Source: Calonectria ilicicola (taxonomy: Eukaryota; Ascomycota; Sordariomycetes; Hypocreales; Nectriaceae). Taken from it: DNA of 64,000 bases. The DNA lies in the NCBI GenBank assembly GCA_020809705.1, contig CP085834.1:3162001-3226000 (forward strand). The letters are read 5' to 3'. The notes beneath the pieces were generated by a model that was not told the origin of the DNA, did no database searches, and saw nothing but the letters and a program-made list of their open reading frames with translations. This document shows positions 34,738 through 46,055 of this stretch, one piece after another. The first letter of the stretch is position 1. The number at the start of each line of letters is the position of its first letter. Made by a program: the position numbers and the translations under genes.

Positions 34738-37700
34738 ATGGCGCCAATCTATGAGGAAATTTGAATTATTGGATTCTAGTACAAAAAGTTTGGGTGGCAT
34801 ATTTTTTCTCTTTGTCTTTTCTTTTTTTTTTTTTCCTTTCATGTCGTTCTCTCACCCTTCCTGAACATTGAGAAGATGCTTCAGATGAGCTTAGTCGCAG
34901 AATTGTCATAGAAAACATAGTTCATGATAGAAAATTGACCAAATAAAAGTGTGTCTTTTGTCTCCAATACAATTTAACTGTGTCGCAACTGTACGAACAT
35001 AACTAGCATTAGGTGCTAGATGGAAGATTCTTCACACCATAATTGCTCACAACCGAACTTGGGCCGAGTTTAGACCACCAGAGTCGAGAAAATGCACATG
35101 ACAGTTACCACCTAGATTGTCTCAAGTTGACCAATGGCAATATACTGAGGTGGATTTCTGGCTTTGATGGTTCTAGTTGTCATTATGAGGCATCTTTGAA
35201 CTTTTGAACTTCTCCAGCTAAGTTCAACACCATTACTATTCGTCGGGTGCTACGAAGACCTGACGTATTTGCGCTGCGAGTTGACAACGTATGGCTTCCG
35301 TTTCGACCATTGTAGACGGGTTGGGGGATGACGCAGCATCAATCCGATCCACAGGCGCGACCTTTTTTCTGCCCTGAATGGCTCGGGGTGAGAGAAATGG
35401 CGACGGTGTTCACTGGCCCATTTTCAGGTTCCTTTAGGTGTCTAGACGTGGTGAATATTGGTAACCTGAAGTACACACATATTCAATCCCACGTTACCTA
35501 GCCAAACGATATTTCTACTTTGACTTTCATGATTCTGGTTCCTTCGAGCCTCTATCAAGGCCCGCATAATGCTTGTAGTAAATTGATGGTGCATCATTGT
35601 ATAAAGCCGAGCCTTAGTGACAGGGAGTCTGTCTTGTAGCGTTGCATGCTCAAGATCAAGTGGGAACTTGCGTTCATCAAGATAATGAGGAGACTCTTAC
35701 AGCCAACTCCACGGCAATTGTAAGGCTCAATGCTGACTGGCACGCTGGCTAGTCACAATGGCAGGGTAACGCCTCGACGGCTTAGTCCCATGATCACATT
35801 GGTAGTGGCGATATCTCCATCGTGGTATTTCTTTTTCCCTTATCAGCCGTCTCTTGTATTCGAAGTCGCATTTCGATCATCGATGTGAGTTGTCAATCGG
35901 GTTGCGCCCGACGCCATCGTGCCCGTCTGACTGCACAATAAAGCCTATTTTACTTGACGCGTGGATGGGAGTGATCTCCTGTATGTGTTCCATACTCTGC
36001 GACCTCGTGGGGGATGCTGGCTTCGCAATTCGTTTTAAATTCTTGGTTGGCTTTTCGAATTTGGCATTGTTCAGCTCGGACAGCCTGATGCCAGTGAATC
36101 CTTCGTGATAGGTTCGATGCGATTCCGTCTATTTCTGCTTCTTGGCTGCTCTCGCGAGATGAAGAGGCTTCAGATGGCGTTTTCATTATATCGATCGTTG
36201 AAAATAGGATGAATCTGACATGCCAAGTTTATTAGGGCATCAGCCTTATTTGACAACAAACCCAATTCGGATATTACTGCAATAGGTGATGCCATTATTA
36301 CCCACCTTGATGGGTAAGCGTTTCTTTAAAAAAGAATAACTGGAAACTTAGGGTAGCATGAATTTTGAAAACAAATCTAATTGGGTGGTGTTGCGATGAA
36401 TGGTGTGGAGTGGCAGGGATCAAATCCGTCTGATTCAGCAGCGACTTCGTCTATTGTCCTCCATTCGGCCAACAATAAACGTGCAACGATCCGTGCATCC
36501 TCGGATCCCCCATCCGAGATCGCACGCCCTACGATTGTTTGCGCACGCCTTGAAGATTCTTCTTAATTCCTTGGCATGCGAAAAAAAGAATTCCACTAGT
36601 GATCACTGCTTTTAAAATTCATGCAATCTGGCCAGAGAAATTACCTGTCACCAGCCCGCGGACCCCTTCAATTAGGCATTATGATTCCTTCAGGATCGGT
36701 AAGCAACGAGCGCTGGGCAGGGGAAACATGGCCTCATAGAAGGTTATCAAAGGGGTGTTATCAGCTTCCAACATGCTGCGCAATATTTGTCATGAGTGGG
36801 TCTTGGTATCCAGCCGTCGGCTCGTACCGACATAAAAACCGAGATTAACTAGAGCTAAGAACACAAAATCATGTTCATTTTCCTCAATTGGTTGAGCAGT
36901 TCAAGGATGGTGAATCTTTTAATCTCTCTACGATGTTTAAACCAGGATGAATTTTTATTCAGGCCCACAAATTCCCCGCCCCCGCCCGGCACCCACGTGC
37001 CTACCACGATGCATTCCATAAGGCTGATTTGGAGAAATTGGTTGTGTCATGCTGGGACCATCGTCTGTTCATTTCAAGCCTCGCCTTACCCTACCTGGGC
37101 TAGGAGTTAGTGCCTCATTAATAGGATTTGGAGGAACAAGAGGCAGAAAACGAGGCAGGAGACTGAACATCCGGCACGGAATGGCAATGTCCCCATGAGA
37201 AAATACAATTGATCAGGATCAACGGCTAAGGTTAGGTTTAAGTGATGCCGTTCTTCCGATTTTCGGCACCGTTGCCGTAAGAAGGATCAACTCCAACCCT
37301 TGATGCGGCCTCGTGTTGTCCTATCAGAGCAATGGAAGATCGATGATCTCTCTGAAAGAGATTAGTTCGGGTGGAGCTGGCTTGATAGTTGGTGCTGAAA
37401 CTAATAAGCCGATTTAACCATGTCCATGAAAAGTTCCCAAAAGGAATGCACGAGAAAGTAGGAGGAATGATGCGAGCGAAAGTACCATAACAAGTGGGGT
37501 CAAAGCTTACCTGGAAATTTTAGCTCTACGGCTATCGCTCACTTGTCGCTGCAAGAATGTGACGAATTAAATTCATGGGTTTTTCCGGGGTAATTCATCT
37601 AGCTATGGTTTGGCCATTTGACAGAACGTGATTTGTGAAGGACCCTGCGATGTCTCCGTCGAGACTTTGGGTGTTTCCTGATTACCGGCTTGGCGCGGGT

Positions 37701-37937
37701 AGAACAATCTGCAATGGAATGTAGTATATGAGGGATGTCTAATATTTCTACTAAATCTTAATGCATTGTGAATGGACAAAGCAAATGTGTCGAAGAGGCA
37801 GGAGTATTAAAGCGTGCCGTGTCGCCTGCTCCCTCCAAAATTCTCCTCCTAGTGTCATTCAGCATTCAACATTCCTATCGAAAGATATCTACTGGCTACA
37901 TCACAGATTGGAAGAGAAATCGTTAATAATTAATACA
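34738..37937. other. 3.2 kb gene-poor region
   Basis: No convincing gene is present. A 78-codon minus-strand frame (36186-35950) is hydrophilic and looks helical, and could be a remnant or small gene, but has no family support. Other open frames are short and overlap on both strands. A T-rich run follows the CinA-family gene (34800-34840). Composition is near normal, so this is not RIP-degraded transposon DNA. It may be the extended promoter of the peptide gene at 37938. Confidence 0.45.
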
Positions 37938-38202
37938 ATGAAGTTTACGCTCATCTTTACGCCTGTTCTGGTCGAATTAGCTTCCGCCGTAGCCATACCA
38001 AACGCACCTCAGCCCCCAAATCAACCAACGGAGCCCCAGAACCCCAACGTGCCAAAACCAAATGTTAATAAGCGCGGTGCCCCAATACACGAAATATGCT
38101 AACGTTTCAAAGTTTTCGAACTGCCCTATGCTGTGTGGAGAGGCTTGCATGGGAGCACAGCCTTGCTACTCGAATTGCATGGCATCTTGCAAGGGTTGGT
38201 GA
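37938..38202 (+). CDS. Small secreted cysteine-rich peptide with symmetric CX3C pattern
   Basis: Exons 37938-38063 and 38113-38202 give a 71-residue precursor. The start MKFTLIFTPVLVELASAVA is a signal peptide, and a proline/asparagine-rich spacer follows. After a 49 nt intron (donor GTTAAT, branch GCTAACG, acceptor AAAG) comes the mature-like part with six cysteines spaced CX3CX3CX5CX3CX3C, then KGW and stop. Without the intron the frame would stop at a TAA that is part of the branch point, which supports splicing. The CX3C pairs recall alpha-hairpinin peptides, but the symmetric triple arrangement is not one I recognise. It may act as an effector or antimicrobial peptide, which is an inference. 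A donor a few codons later would retain a KR site and cannot be excluded. Confidence 0.62.
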
Positions 38203-38412
38203 TTGATATGATGAAGGAGCAATTCGGGCCGGAAAGCGCAACCATTCACTGATTTGATGGGTAAATGTGTGATGTTTTGAGATCACATGGTTGATTCTTA
38301 ATTATTCGCGTGCTATCTTCATTTCTACATTGGGCTAAATATAAAAATTCCGAGTTCCCATTTTCAAAATTCAAGACTAAGTATTGAACTAGTTAGAACT
38401 TGTCTTTGGACC

Positions 38413-40500
38413 CTACTCTCGGGAGTATAGAGTAACAAAATGACGGATTGAACTTTCGATTGCTTGTTTGTATTCTTCCTGTTTGAGCAGTCCCTTCAAC
38501 GAATCCTGGATTGGCACACCAGTGCTGGGCATCGTTGAGGTCAAAAGTGCACTGATAGCATGCTGAATAGAGTGATGCGCGGGAGACGAGTGCATCTGCA
38601 AAACTTCAGCCACGGGTGCCCGCTCATGGGCCTCTGCCCACATTAGCGGTGTTTTGCCTCGATCATCCTCCAAAGTTGCAACTGCGCCAAAGTCCAGGAG
38701 CATCTTGACCACTTCCAAGAACCCATTCTCGGCAGCCCATGAAAGCGGTGTTCTACCCTCGACGTCGGTCGAATTGACATCCACACCCTGATCACAGAGC
38801 ATCTTTACTACCGGCAAGAGCCCGTTTCCTGATGCCCACGACAGCGGCGTTCGGCCTCCCTGGTCTCTGACGCTCGTATCGGCGCCCTTGTCCAACAGTA
38901 TCGAGACCGCTTCAAACAGCGCGACAGATTCTTCCTGGATAATTTCTACAGAAGGTGGGACCCATATTCCCTGAGAATTTGTGATGAAAGATTGGAATAG
39001 TATCACGTATGCGTGCCCCACTATCCAAAGCAACGGCGTTCCGTGGTGCTCGTCGTTGAGACTTGTGTCAACACCGTTCTCCAAAAGCAATTTAACCATT
39101 TGCATGCGTGCGCATAACAACGCCATTCTCAATGGAGTTTGGCCATGCTCATCCACTGCATTCACATCGGCGCCTCTGTCCAATAGCATTTGAGCAGTTG
39201 TAAGGAATCCGTTCTCTGATGCCCAAGACAAAGCTGTTCGACCCTCTTTCCCGCATACGTCTGGATTCACTCGTTCGTCATCCAAGAAGAGGGCGAGAAA
39301 AGTGAGCATCGGCTTGGTCCTAGCAATCAGTGTTAGAATGCTGTCTTCTTTGTAAAGAGAATCAATATGATTGAAATCATATATCCAATTTACGTCGATA
39401 TTTTTAGTCGATAAAATCTTGATTGCTGTCTGCTCTTGTTGATCATAAATTGCCCAACGAAGGACCTCGTGGCGCAAGTTGTCTGGCGTTATATGCCGAT
39501 CCATCTCTTCGAATGTCCATTGTGGGAGGGCTGGCGACGAGGAATCCACAGTCTTGCCAAATATGACGAATGATATGAAATCCATTACAACTTCTTGTAT
39601 CCATTTTTCGTAGCACGGCCGGTATATGGCAATATCTGACGCATCGGAGGAAATACCGAGCAAAGCATATATGTTATCCCGTCGGTCTGTCGCTTTGCTG
39701 TATCGGAACTTTCGGGACAAGGTGAAGAGATCCCGGTTATGCTTCCACCAGGTAGTTTTCCGGTGGCTTCCTGGCATGATGTCAAGAATAGCCTGAATTT
39801 GCTCACCAGGGGTGACGTCCAATAGTCGTGGGAGTTGGGTAAAAATATCCGTTGACATGGACTTTGAGCCGCACATTATTGACGCAGTTCTTGCACTCGC
39901 CGCCTCTTGAATGACCCAGACCCTTTCGAACCATGGGTGTTCCAAAAGCAGATAAAGCGCGTCCTTCAGGTTTTCATCCAGCCCATGGTGCATTATAGGC
40001 CAGGCCAATTCCCATGATTCGGAGAAAGTAAGCCAATTCTCCTCAGAAATCCGAGCCCTCTCGTGAATTTTGACAGTAAAATCCACCAGAAGGTCTATCT
40101 CCTTACAGCTTGGGCCCAGCCAGATGATGACATGTTCAGCGTTGGTGTAAATTTCCTTCATCTGTCCGACTTGGTGACCTCTCTCTTTTTCATTGTCTTG
40201 ATCGATACAGATTGCATCGATCCATAGGAGGCGGTCTCTTTGGGGTGATCTCAGGCTACACAAGGCTAAATGCAGATTTTCCGTGACTGGGAGGACAGAA
40301 CCATCGAGGATAATTTGGGCCGGCCTCTCGAGAGTATCCCACGTGTAGGATAGTGCTTCGTAGGTTACTCCTTCACTATCAGACAGGAATGTTTCGAACA
40401 TGCGACAATAGATAGGGTCAGTTCCATATCCCTTGGCGAGATGAATAAGCCGTATGGCATCTGTAGCCAAGTCGATAGGCTTGTATTCGTACAGAGACAT
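38413..40500 (-). CDS. HET-domain protein with C-terminal ankyrin repeats
   Basis: This intronless 695-residue protein starts with the heterokaryon-incompatibility (HET) domain at residues 46-200, with YEALSYTWDT, LLWIDAICIDQDN, QVGQMKEIYTNAEHVIIWLG and WFERVWVIQEAA. The usual second HET-family motif TDRRDNIYALLGI is at 271-283. Residues 418-640 contain about five ankyrin repeats (GRTALSWASENGFL, HGQTPLRMAL, GRTPLSWASGNGLL and similar) that probably sense a partner. In this family the HET domain triggers cell death after nonself recognition. The last repeat is followed by a helical tail. The protein has no NACHT domain, so any signalling would pass directly from repeats to HET. Confidence 0.92.
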   Translation of the reverse strand: MSLYEYKPIDLATDAIRLIHLAKGYGTDPIYCRMFETFLSDSEGVTYEALSYTWDTLERPAQIILDGSVLPVTENLHLALCSLRSPQRDRLLWIDAICIDQDNEKERGHQVGQMKEIYTNAEHVIIWLGPSCKEIDLLVDFTVKIHERARISEENWLTFSESWELAWPIMHHGLDENLKDALYLLLEHPWFERVWVIQEAASARTASIMCGSKSMSTDIFTQLPRLLDVTPGEQIQAILDIMPGSHRKTTWWKHNRDLFTLSRKFRYSKATDRRDNIYALLGISSDASDIAIYRPCYEKWIQEVVMDFISFVIFGKTVDSSSPALPQWTFEEMDRHITPDNLRHEVLRWAIYDQQEQTAIKILSTKNIDVNWIYDFNHIDSLYKEDSILTLIARTKPMLTFLALFLDDERVNPDVCGKEGRTALSWASENGFLTTAQMLLDRGADVNAVDEHGQTPLRMALLCARMQMVKLLLENGVDTSLNDEHHGTPLLWIVGHAYVILFQSFITNSQGIWVPPSVEIIQEESVALFEAVSILLDKGADTSVRDQGGRTPLSWASGNGLLPVVKMLCDQGVDVNSTDVEGRTPLSWAAENGFLEVVKMLLDFGAVATLEDDRGKTPLMWAEAHERAPVAEVLQMHSSPAHHSIQHAISALLTSTMPSTGVPIQDSLKGLLKQEEYKQAIESSIRHFVTLYSRE

Positions 40501-40921
40501 TTTCTCAAGACGGCCAAGACTTTTCGCTTGCCGAGTTGATTAACATGGACAGAAGGTTCTTACGATGATTGGCAAATGAGATATTTTTTATCGTGCAGGC
40601 GTAAGACTGATTAATGTGTTAGGCTGCACGCTAAAAGTGCAAACCTAAGTAACGAACGGTGGCTACAATCTGCGCGATTGCAGGAAAAATAAATGCTAGT
40701 TGAGAGCAATCAATGGACAGACAAATCACGCGAGAGAAAGTGGTGTTGCTCTTGGCACAGCCCTACAGAGGCTGCCTTGCTGTCCGTCAGCAGCACAGCC
40801 CCATCACTGCTGACGGGCGGCATCCTTGCACTGACGAATGATATGTCCCACAAAAATGGGCTAGCACAAGTTGAGCAAAGCTCCAGAGCGTGAAACCTGG
40901 ATTTCTACACTTTTCAAGTCT
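40501..40921. other. Intergenic region
   Basis: This 421 bp stretch lies between the HET-ankyrin gene's promoter and the 3' end of the Zn2Cys6 gene. A GCTGCC/GCTGACGGGC-rich patch lies at 40768-40818. No gene is seen. Confidence 0.45.
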
Positions 40922-42121
40922 TCATGCACCCCACATGCCAACCCTTTCTTGGCCGTAATCCAGCTCCATCAAAGCCTTGCCAAAATCATCGACTTCGTCT
41001 GATTTGGAATCGATTAATAGTCGCTCCATGTCATCGCGTCTCATGAATCCGATGCTCTTCTCTGCACACAGCTTGGTCCACGTGAAGGCCGTCGCGGCAT
41101 CCCATACGCCTTTCCGGGTTGTCAACATCAGCCCCCCAGGGCACTCGGAAACACCTTGTTGCATGGTGGTGTAGATGCCGTACACCATCTGCACGGCAAC
41201 CCAGGTGCGCCGGATGCTCTCGGAGAGAATCCACGCGTGCCAGAAGGTCTCATCCTGCTTGATCGCAGTCTCAACGGGGATAACAACTTGCTGGCCAAAA
41301 TGACCGTCAATGCTGCTGGACAAAAGTAATTGCCCATTAGCGGCCGCACGACGCGTAACAGATAACATTTCATCCGCCCAGGCGCGCAGGACTGGCAACT
41401 GTTGCTCGGCGAGATAGCGTTGGCGGATGTCGTCGCCGAAGAGGCGCAGGATTGTGTAGACAAACAGGGCGTGCACGTGGCTCAGGTGCGCATAGCAGTC
41501 GCTTGGAGACGGTCGTTCTTCATTTGCATGGTTAATAAGAGATTCGGCGCGTGATCCAATGATGCTCAGCACCATGTCTTCAGTGGCCGGGGTGCGCGCC
41601 AGGTAACTCGCCAAGGCTGTGAATGCATCCTGGATACATAGTGGTTGTCGCGTCTGGTACAAGCGGGCGTGGATGAAAGCATTGCTGCCCTTTGTCGCCC
41701 AGTCGGTCAGCCAGTTGTGTAGCTGGTCGATGTATTTCAGTGCCGCCGTCTTGGTTACAGGACATAGGTTAGTCAGCTTCAGTGGTGCAACAGACCAAGA
41801 TTCAGAAGTGAGAAACCAAGCGGACTGTAGATCGGGTAGAGGTGTCCACTGATCGGGACAACCCACAAGGTCCAAATTTAATGGAGATTCTCGTGAAAAT
41901 ATTCCCAACTCGCTTGGAATTGTGTCAGGTGAAGGTGCTGCTGTCAAAGTCCGCATGTCTTCATGTGTGCCGTAGAAAATGAAGCCCGATGGATGGGGTG
42001 CCGGGTAGGTGCACTGAAGCTCCCGGGATTGGCACCGGCTGCACGACGGAAACTCTCTCCCGCATTTTCGTTTGGCCCTTGCACAGGCATTGCACGCCTT
42101 CAACTCGCCAGGCTCCATCAT
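40922..42121 (-). CDS. Zn2Cys6 transcription factor
   Basis: This 399-residue, single-exon regulator has a Zn2Cys6 DNA-binding cluster at residues 10-37 (CX2CX6CX6CX2CX6C: Cys10, 13, 20, 27, 30, 37) with the basic stretch ARAKRKC. The remaining 350 residues are helical and resemble the C-terminal activation/regulatory region seen in fungal cluster regulators such as AflR-like proteins, although no strict domain boundary can be seen. It is divergent from the short-chain dehydrogenase gene and shares its 393 bp promoter, so that gene is the most likely target. The start has two consecutive ATGs. Nuclear location is inferred. Confidence 0.88.
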   Translation of the reverse strand: MMEPGELKACNACARAKRKCGREFPSCSRCQSRELQCTYPAPHPSGFIFYGTHEDMRTLTAAPSPDTIPSELGIFSRESPLNLDLVGCPDQWTPLPDLQSAWFLTSESWSVAPLKLTNLCPVTKTAALKYIDQLHNWLTDWATKGSNAFIHARLYQTRQPLCIQDAFTALASYLARTPATEDMVLSIIGSRAESLINHANEERPSPSDCYAHLSHVHALFVYTILRLFGDDIRQRYLAEQQLPVLRAWADEMLSVTRRAAANGQLLLSSSIDGHFGQQVVIPVETAIKQDETFWHAWILSESIRRTWVAVQMVYGIYTTMQQGVSECPGGLMLTTRKGVWDAATAFTWTKLCAEKSIGFMRRDDMERLLIDSKSDEVDDFGKALMELDYGQERVGMWGA

Positions 42122-42514
42122 GAAAGACGGTACCTTGCATGTTTTTGGTCTGGTGCTTTACCAACGATCAAACGCGACTGATGATGGACGCAGCGGGAAT
42201 GCGCCCGACTGTTCAAACCTGTTTAGGTTAGCGCTGCGCAATCCCCTGTTGCGTTGCTTACATACGCAAGTTATCAGCGGACGCCTAACCTATCCAAGTT
42301 AGCGCTCCGCAGGCGACATCCACAGGCGGCGGACACTTGGTATGGGCTTCCATCAGTGTACTCAGGAGGGTTGACATTATGAATCACTTCAGACGTCTCC
42401 AATATTACCATATGTCGAGATATAAAATGTCCAAAATGTTTTCCAATGCCAAGCGAAATTTACTCTCCTCATAAACTTGAGTGTCTTGTGCCGAAACAAC
42501 CCCATCAATAGAAA
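42122..42514. promoter_or_regulatory. Shared divergent promoter of the Zn2Cys6 regulator and dehydrogenase
   Basis: This 393 bp stretch has a direct repeat GTTAGCGCTSCGC at 42227-42239 and 42298-42310. An inverted GGTTAG/CTAACC pair lies at 42226-42231 and 42285-42290. CGG triplets (42278, and several at 42326-42332) are present, the usual half-site of Zn2Cys6 proteins. A TATA box (TATAAAA, 42421-42427) lies 88 bp ahead of the dehydrogenase ATG. The repeats are candidates for binding by the adjacent regulator. Confidence 0.5.
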
Positions 42515-43586
42515 ATGGCTTCCAACATCTCCCCTGACTTGATCAATCTCTTGATCAAGCAAAACACAACCGACTTTACAAATGTCATTCATCGGAAGCC
42601 CTACCCATCCATTTCTCTTTCTCGGCCAGAATTAAACCACGCTGGAAAGACGATTCTTGTTACGGGAGGAGGCACTAACATTGGCTTGGGCATCTCCTCA
42701 AGCTTTCTGCGAGCTGGAGCATCCACCATCATCATCACTGGCCGCCGTAAGGAAGTTTTGGAAGCCGCCGTCGAACAGCTCAAGACCGAGACAACCAATA
42801 TTGGCTCCGAAGCAACCATTATCATGCGCGTAAATGATCAGACTGATCATGCAGCAGTAAAGGCCCTCTGGGCTGATCTCCAGAAGGAAGGAATTTTTGT
42901 TGACATTTTGGTGGCAAATGCCGGAGACTTCTCTTCAGGTAATCCAATTTTGGAAGCTGGAGCGGAGAGAATCTGGAAGGCCTTTGAGACCAATGTCCGC
43001 GGGCCCCTGGACATGGTGGAAGGCTTTGCTAAGCAGCCTGGCGATAGGCCCAAGGTAATTCACTTGTCTCAATCGACCATTGCAACTTCTAACAAACCAC
43101 GTAGGCCATCTTAAACATTGCTACGCAGGGCATCAACATGTTTTACGACGAGCAATTGGTTGTGACGGCGAGGAATCCGGGATACCCTTTGACTAAGAAT
43201 TCTGGAACGCTGCTCATGCAGCTAATCGCCAAGGATGTATCCCCCGACGACATCCAAATTGTGAGTTTTCATCCTGGTGTGATTTACGGCGACGGTTTCA
43301 AGAACTTGGGATTCTCAAAAACAGACTTTCCATTTGACGACGGTAAGGCACCACAACTTTTCGTAGCAACTCCACCCGCTAACATACAGGGGTCTCAGAT
43401 GAACTTCCTGGTAGCTTTGCTGTCTGGGCTGCAAGCAAGGAGGCGAGATTTCTACATGGACGTTTTGTCTGGGCGTCATGGGACGTTGATGAACTGGCCA
43501 CCGGCCCCTTGCGGAAGAGGATTGATGAGAACATCGACTTCCTTAGGATTGGCGTCTTGGGTTTACGAGGAGCGCGCAAGGACTAA
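42515..43586 (+). CDS. Short-chain dehydrogenase/reductase
   Basis: Exons 42515-43054, 43105-43342 and 43390-43586 give 324 residues; both introns have good signals (GTAATT...CTAAC...GTAG; GTAAGG...ACAG). It is a classical SDR fold NAD(P)-dependent oxidoreductase. The cofactor motif TGGGTNIGLG is at residues 50-59, VANAG at 133-137 and YPLTK (catalytic Tyr207 and Lys211) in exon 2. The catalytic serine position is less clear (NIATQG around residue 187, perhaps Thr). The C-terminal exon has the usual FLHGRFVWASWDVDEL. The substrate is unknown. The closest themes are fungal SDRs in secondary-metabolite or detoxification clusters. The neighbouring Zn2Cys6 gene is a likely regulator. Confidence 0.88.
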
Positions 43587-43730
43587 GGTCGTGAGGAATC
43601 AAAATTTTGAGCGTCTCACAAGTACTTTGACTTTGATCTACGCTATAGTTTAAAGTAGAATTTCATCACGACATTCATTACTACTAGATTTCTCGGAATT
43701 TAGCATGGAACATAATCTTCTCAAGTCTGT

Positions 43731-46055
43731 TTATGTAATGTGTACCACTCTCTCCCTCTCAACCAGATTGGCCAAGACGTCCTTGAACCATAAGTCCCGT
43801 TCAGCCCAAGTTGAAAATGTAGTAGAAACTAAACCAACCCTCTCAAAGCACTCCCCAGTTATCGTCGGCTCTGCCAATGTCATCCTTAGGCCCAGAAAAT
43901 AATCCGTAATCTCGCGTCCCGGAAAGGTGTAAGTATCAAATAGGTGTATAAGAAAGATCCGTGCTAGCTTACAGCTCCCATTCTCAGCATCGGAAAAGGC
44001 AAAGTCGCTTTTGATATCATATTTGAAATCTGGAAATATCCTCATCATTGAACCTCTAAAATTCAGACCTTGGACCTTAAATCTGCAGGGATTCACTTTG
44101 AACGTTTTGGAATACCACCCGTCGTGTTCTATCGTGTAGTTTAACTTCGGTCGGTTACCACAGCAGACTCGGCAAATCCTCCGTAGGTATACTGGGAGGA
44201 GCGATGCGTTTATTCGAAAAAAAGCAGGTTTCTTAACGGTCACTGGACTATCGCTCTCAGCAGGCTTGCATTCAATTTTCGTGACTCTGCCCTGAAATGA
44301 CTTGATGAAGCGTGAATTATTTACGTAGTTGTACTCCAGACCCTTTGGAGTATCAATACTTGCCCAAGACCAACTAGGGGCTCTCCAGACGGCTGGACGG
44401 GGGTATTCAAGTGGTTGTATGACTGTCCAAAGCATGCCTTGGGCAAATCCTTCACGCCAAATGCCAGCCAAGTACTGGTCATTTGTCAATCTTTGAATAT
44501 CATCTGCACACCCAGATAGAGCTGGAAGTTTGTCGGTAGTTTTTGTCAATTGGAGCCTCGAATATTGCGAGACTGTCATCTGCCAGTGTCGATATATCCG
44601 GCCATCTTTCTCCGGGCCGCCGTGGTGCTTTTCCATTTCGGCATATCGGTGTTTATTCTGAGTGAGTCCTCTGGCAGCTTCTGTTTCTCTAACGGCATGT
44701 GGGCTCATGGACACGCTTCTGCACTCACAGAGCATCTTTACTTTTCGACATTCAAATTGTAGTTCGTGGTAGTTGCACGAAAGTATTCGTCGGGACAGCA
44801 TGCGCTCTTGATAGACCCAAGCCCTGGTAAATAGGGGAAAAGATTCTTGAAAGGAGTTTTCGGTGTTGATGAGGCCACGATCTCCGCAATCGCGAAGAGA
44901 AACGATTGTATCCAGCTCACCCGCTTCTAAATGCACACAAAAGTCTTGATTCTGGGTTGATGGGAAGCACCCTCCACGAGAGTCCATTGACGACGTCGCC
45001 GATATGGTGATATAACCATTACGGTAAATATTTGCCATCTTATTGGATTCTTCCTTCCAATCCTGAATAGAGTCCTGAACTATACAAAGCGAGTCAATCC
45101 AGATATATCTCAGTCCTAGTCTTTTTGCTATGGATGCTGAATCCCGAAATGTCTTGGGAAGTTCCGGCCATGCGATGAATTTGAGATAATCTTTAAAGTT
45201 GCTTTTTGTGGTTCGAATTGGCATAGGACTAGAGCCCCAACAATGTGACAGGCATGCGTAAGTTCCAGTCATACCCTCTGATTCGACAAGCCGAACCCCC
45301 GGACCCCGATTGTTATTTTCCGGTTCGAGATCCAAGAGCCGTTTTGGGAGAGACACATTACGACCTACACCGCATTCCTTATGGTCTTTTTCACATTCAA
45401 GCAACCACTTAGATGCTCGATTGAATGATATGTCTGAAGAAGTGTCACCAAACAGCAAATTTGCCGAACGCATGTTTTGTATAGTCATTTTCGCTCCTGT
45501 ACGTTCACATGCTCAGTCAAACTACCTGGAAATTTCATATGACCACAAATGCTCACCAGAAGGACTAAATAATTGAAAATGGCGATCGTAATTTCTCTTT
45601 CCATCTTTTAAACGTACGGTAAAATCATACGCAATCCATTCAAAGACAACCAGGTCATGAATGAGACCTTCGTGATCGCACAGGCAAGTTAGGATAGTCT
45701 GGAATAACCGACAACAGTTACAACCCTTGGTTGAAGAGTCTTCTAAATCTTTCAGTTTGAAGGGTTTTCTCTGCCTAAGAGCATTTTTGATGGGGATAGT
45801 CTGATTGGATTGCTTGTTTTGATTCTGAGTATTGATAGCATCTTCTCCGAGCGCGGCCAAGTCTCGATATCGCGTTTCTTTCTTGACATCTTTGCTGTAT
45901 TTCAGCAACGATATTGCTTGTCTTAGCTTCCATATTCGACAATCGAGGAGACAGTCATCTATCCCAAGCGTACTGAAGATGTCTACACGATTTGGAGGGC
46001 CTGGTTCTTTTGCGAGGGCTAAGCCATCCTCAAATGAAAATGGAGAAGCTTTCAT
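43731..46055 (-). CDS. HET-domain protein
   Basis: Two exons (46055-45557 and 45496-43731) separated by a 60 nt intron (GTGAGC...TACAG) give 754 residues. The N-terminal 250 residues include a CNCCRLFQTIL motif and a PLFSP-like strand (LFSPSG) typical of the region preceding HET domains. The HET domain follows with GTYACLSHCWG, LPKTFRDSASIAKRLGLRYIWIDSLCIVQDS, DWKEESNKMANIYRNGYITISAT and RAWVYQERMLSRRILSC. The C-terminal part has WRAPSWSWASID, usual in this group. No repeat sensor is present. By family it is a cell-death effector in vegetative incompatibility. It converges on the dehydrogenase gene, with 144 bp between their ends. Confidence 0.9.

Noticed and set aside
35950..36186. 78-codon minus-strand hydrophilic frame
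   Set aside because: It looks helical and could be a remnant, but has no family match, no clear exon partners and no promoter signal.
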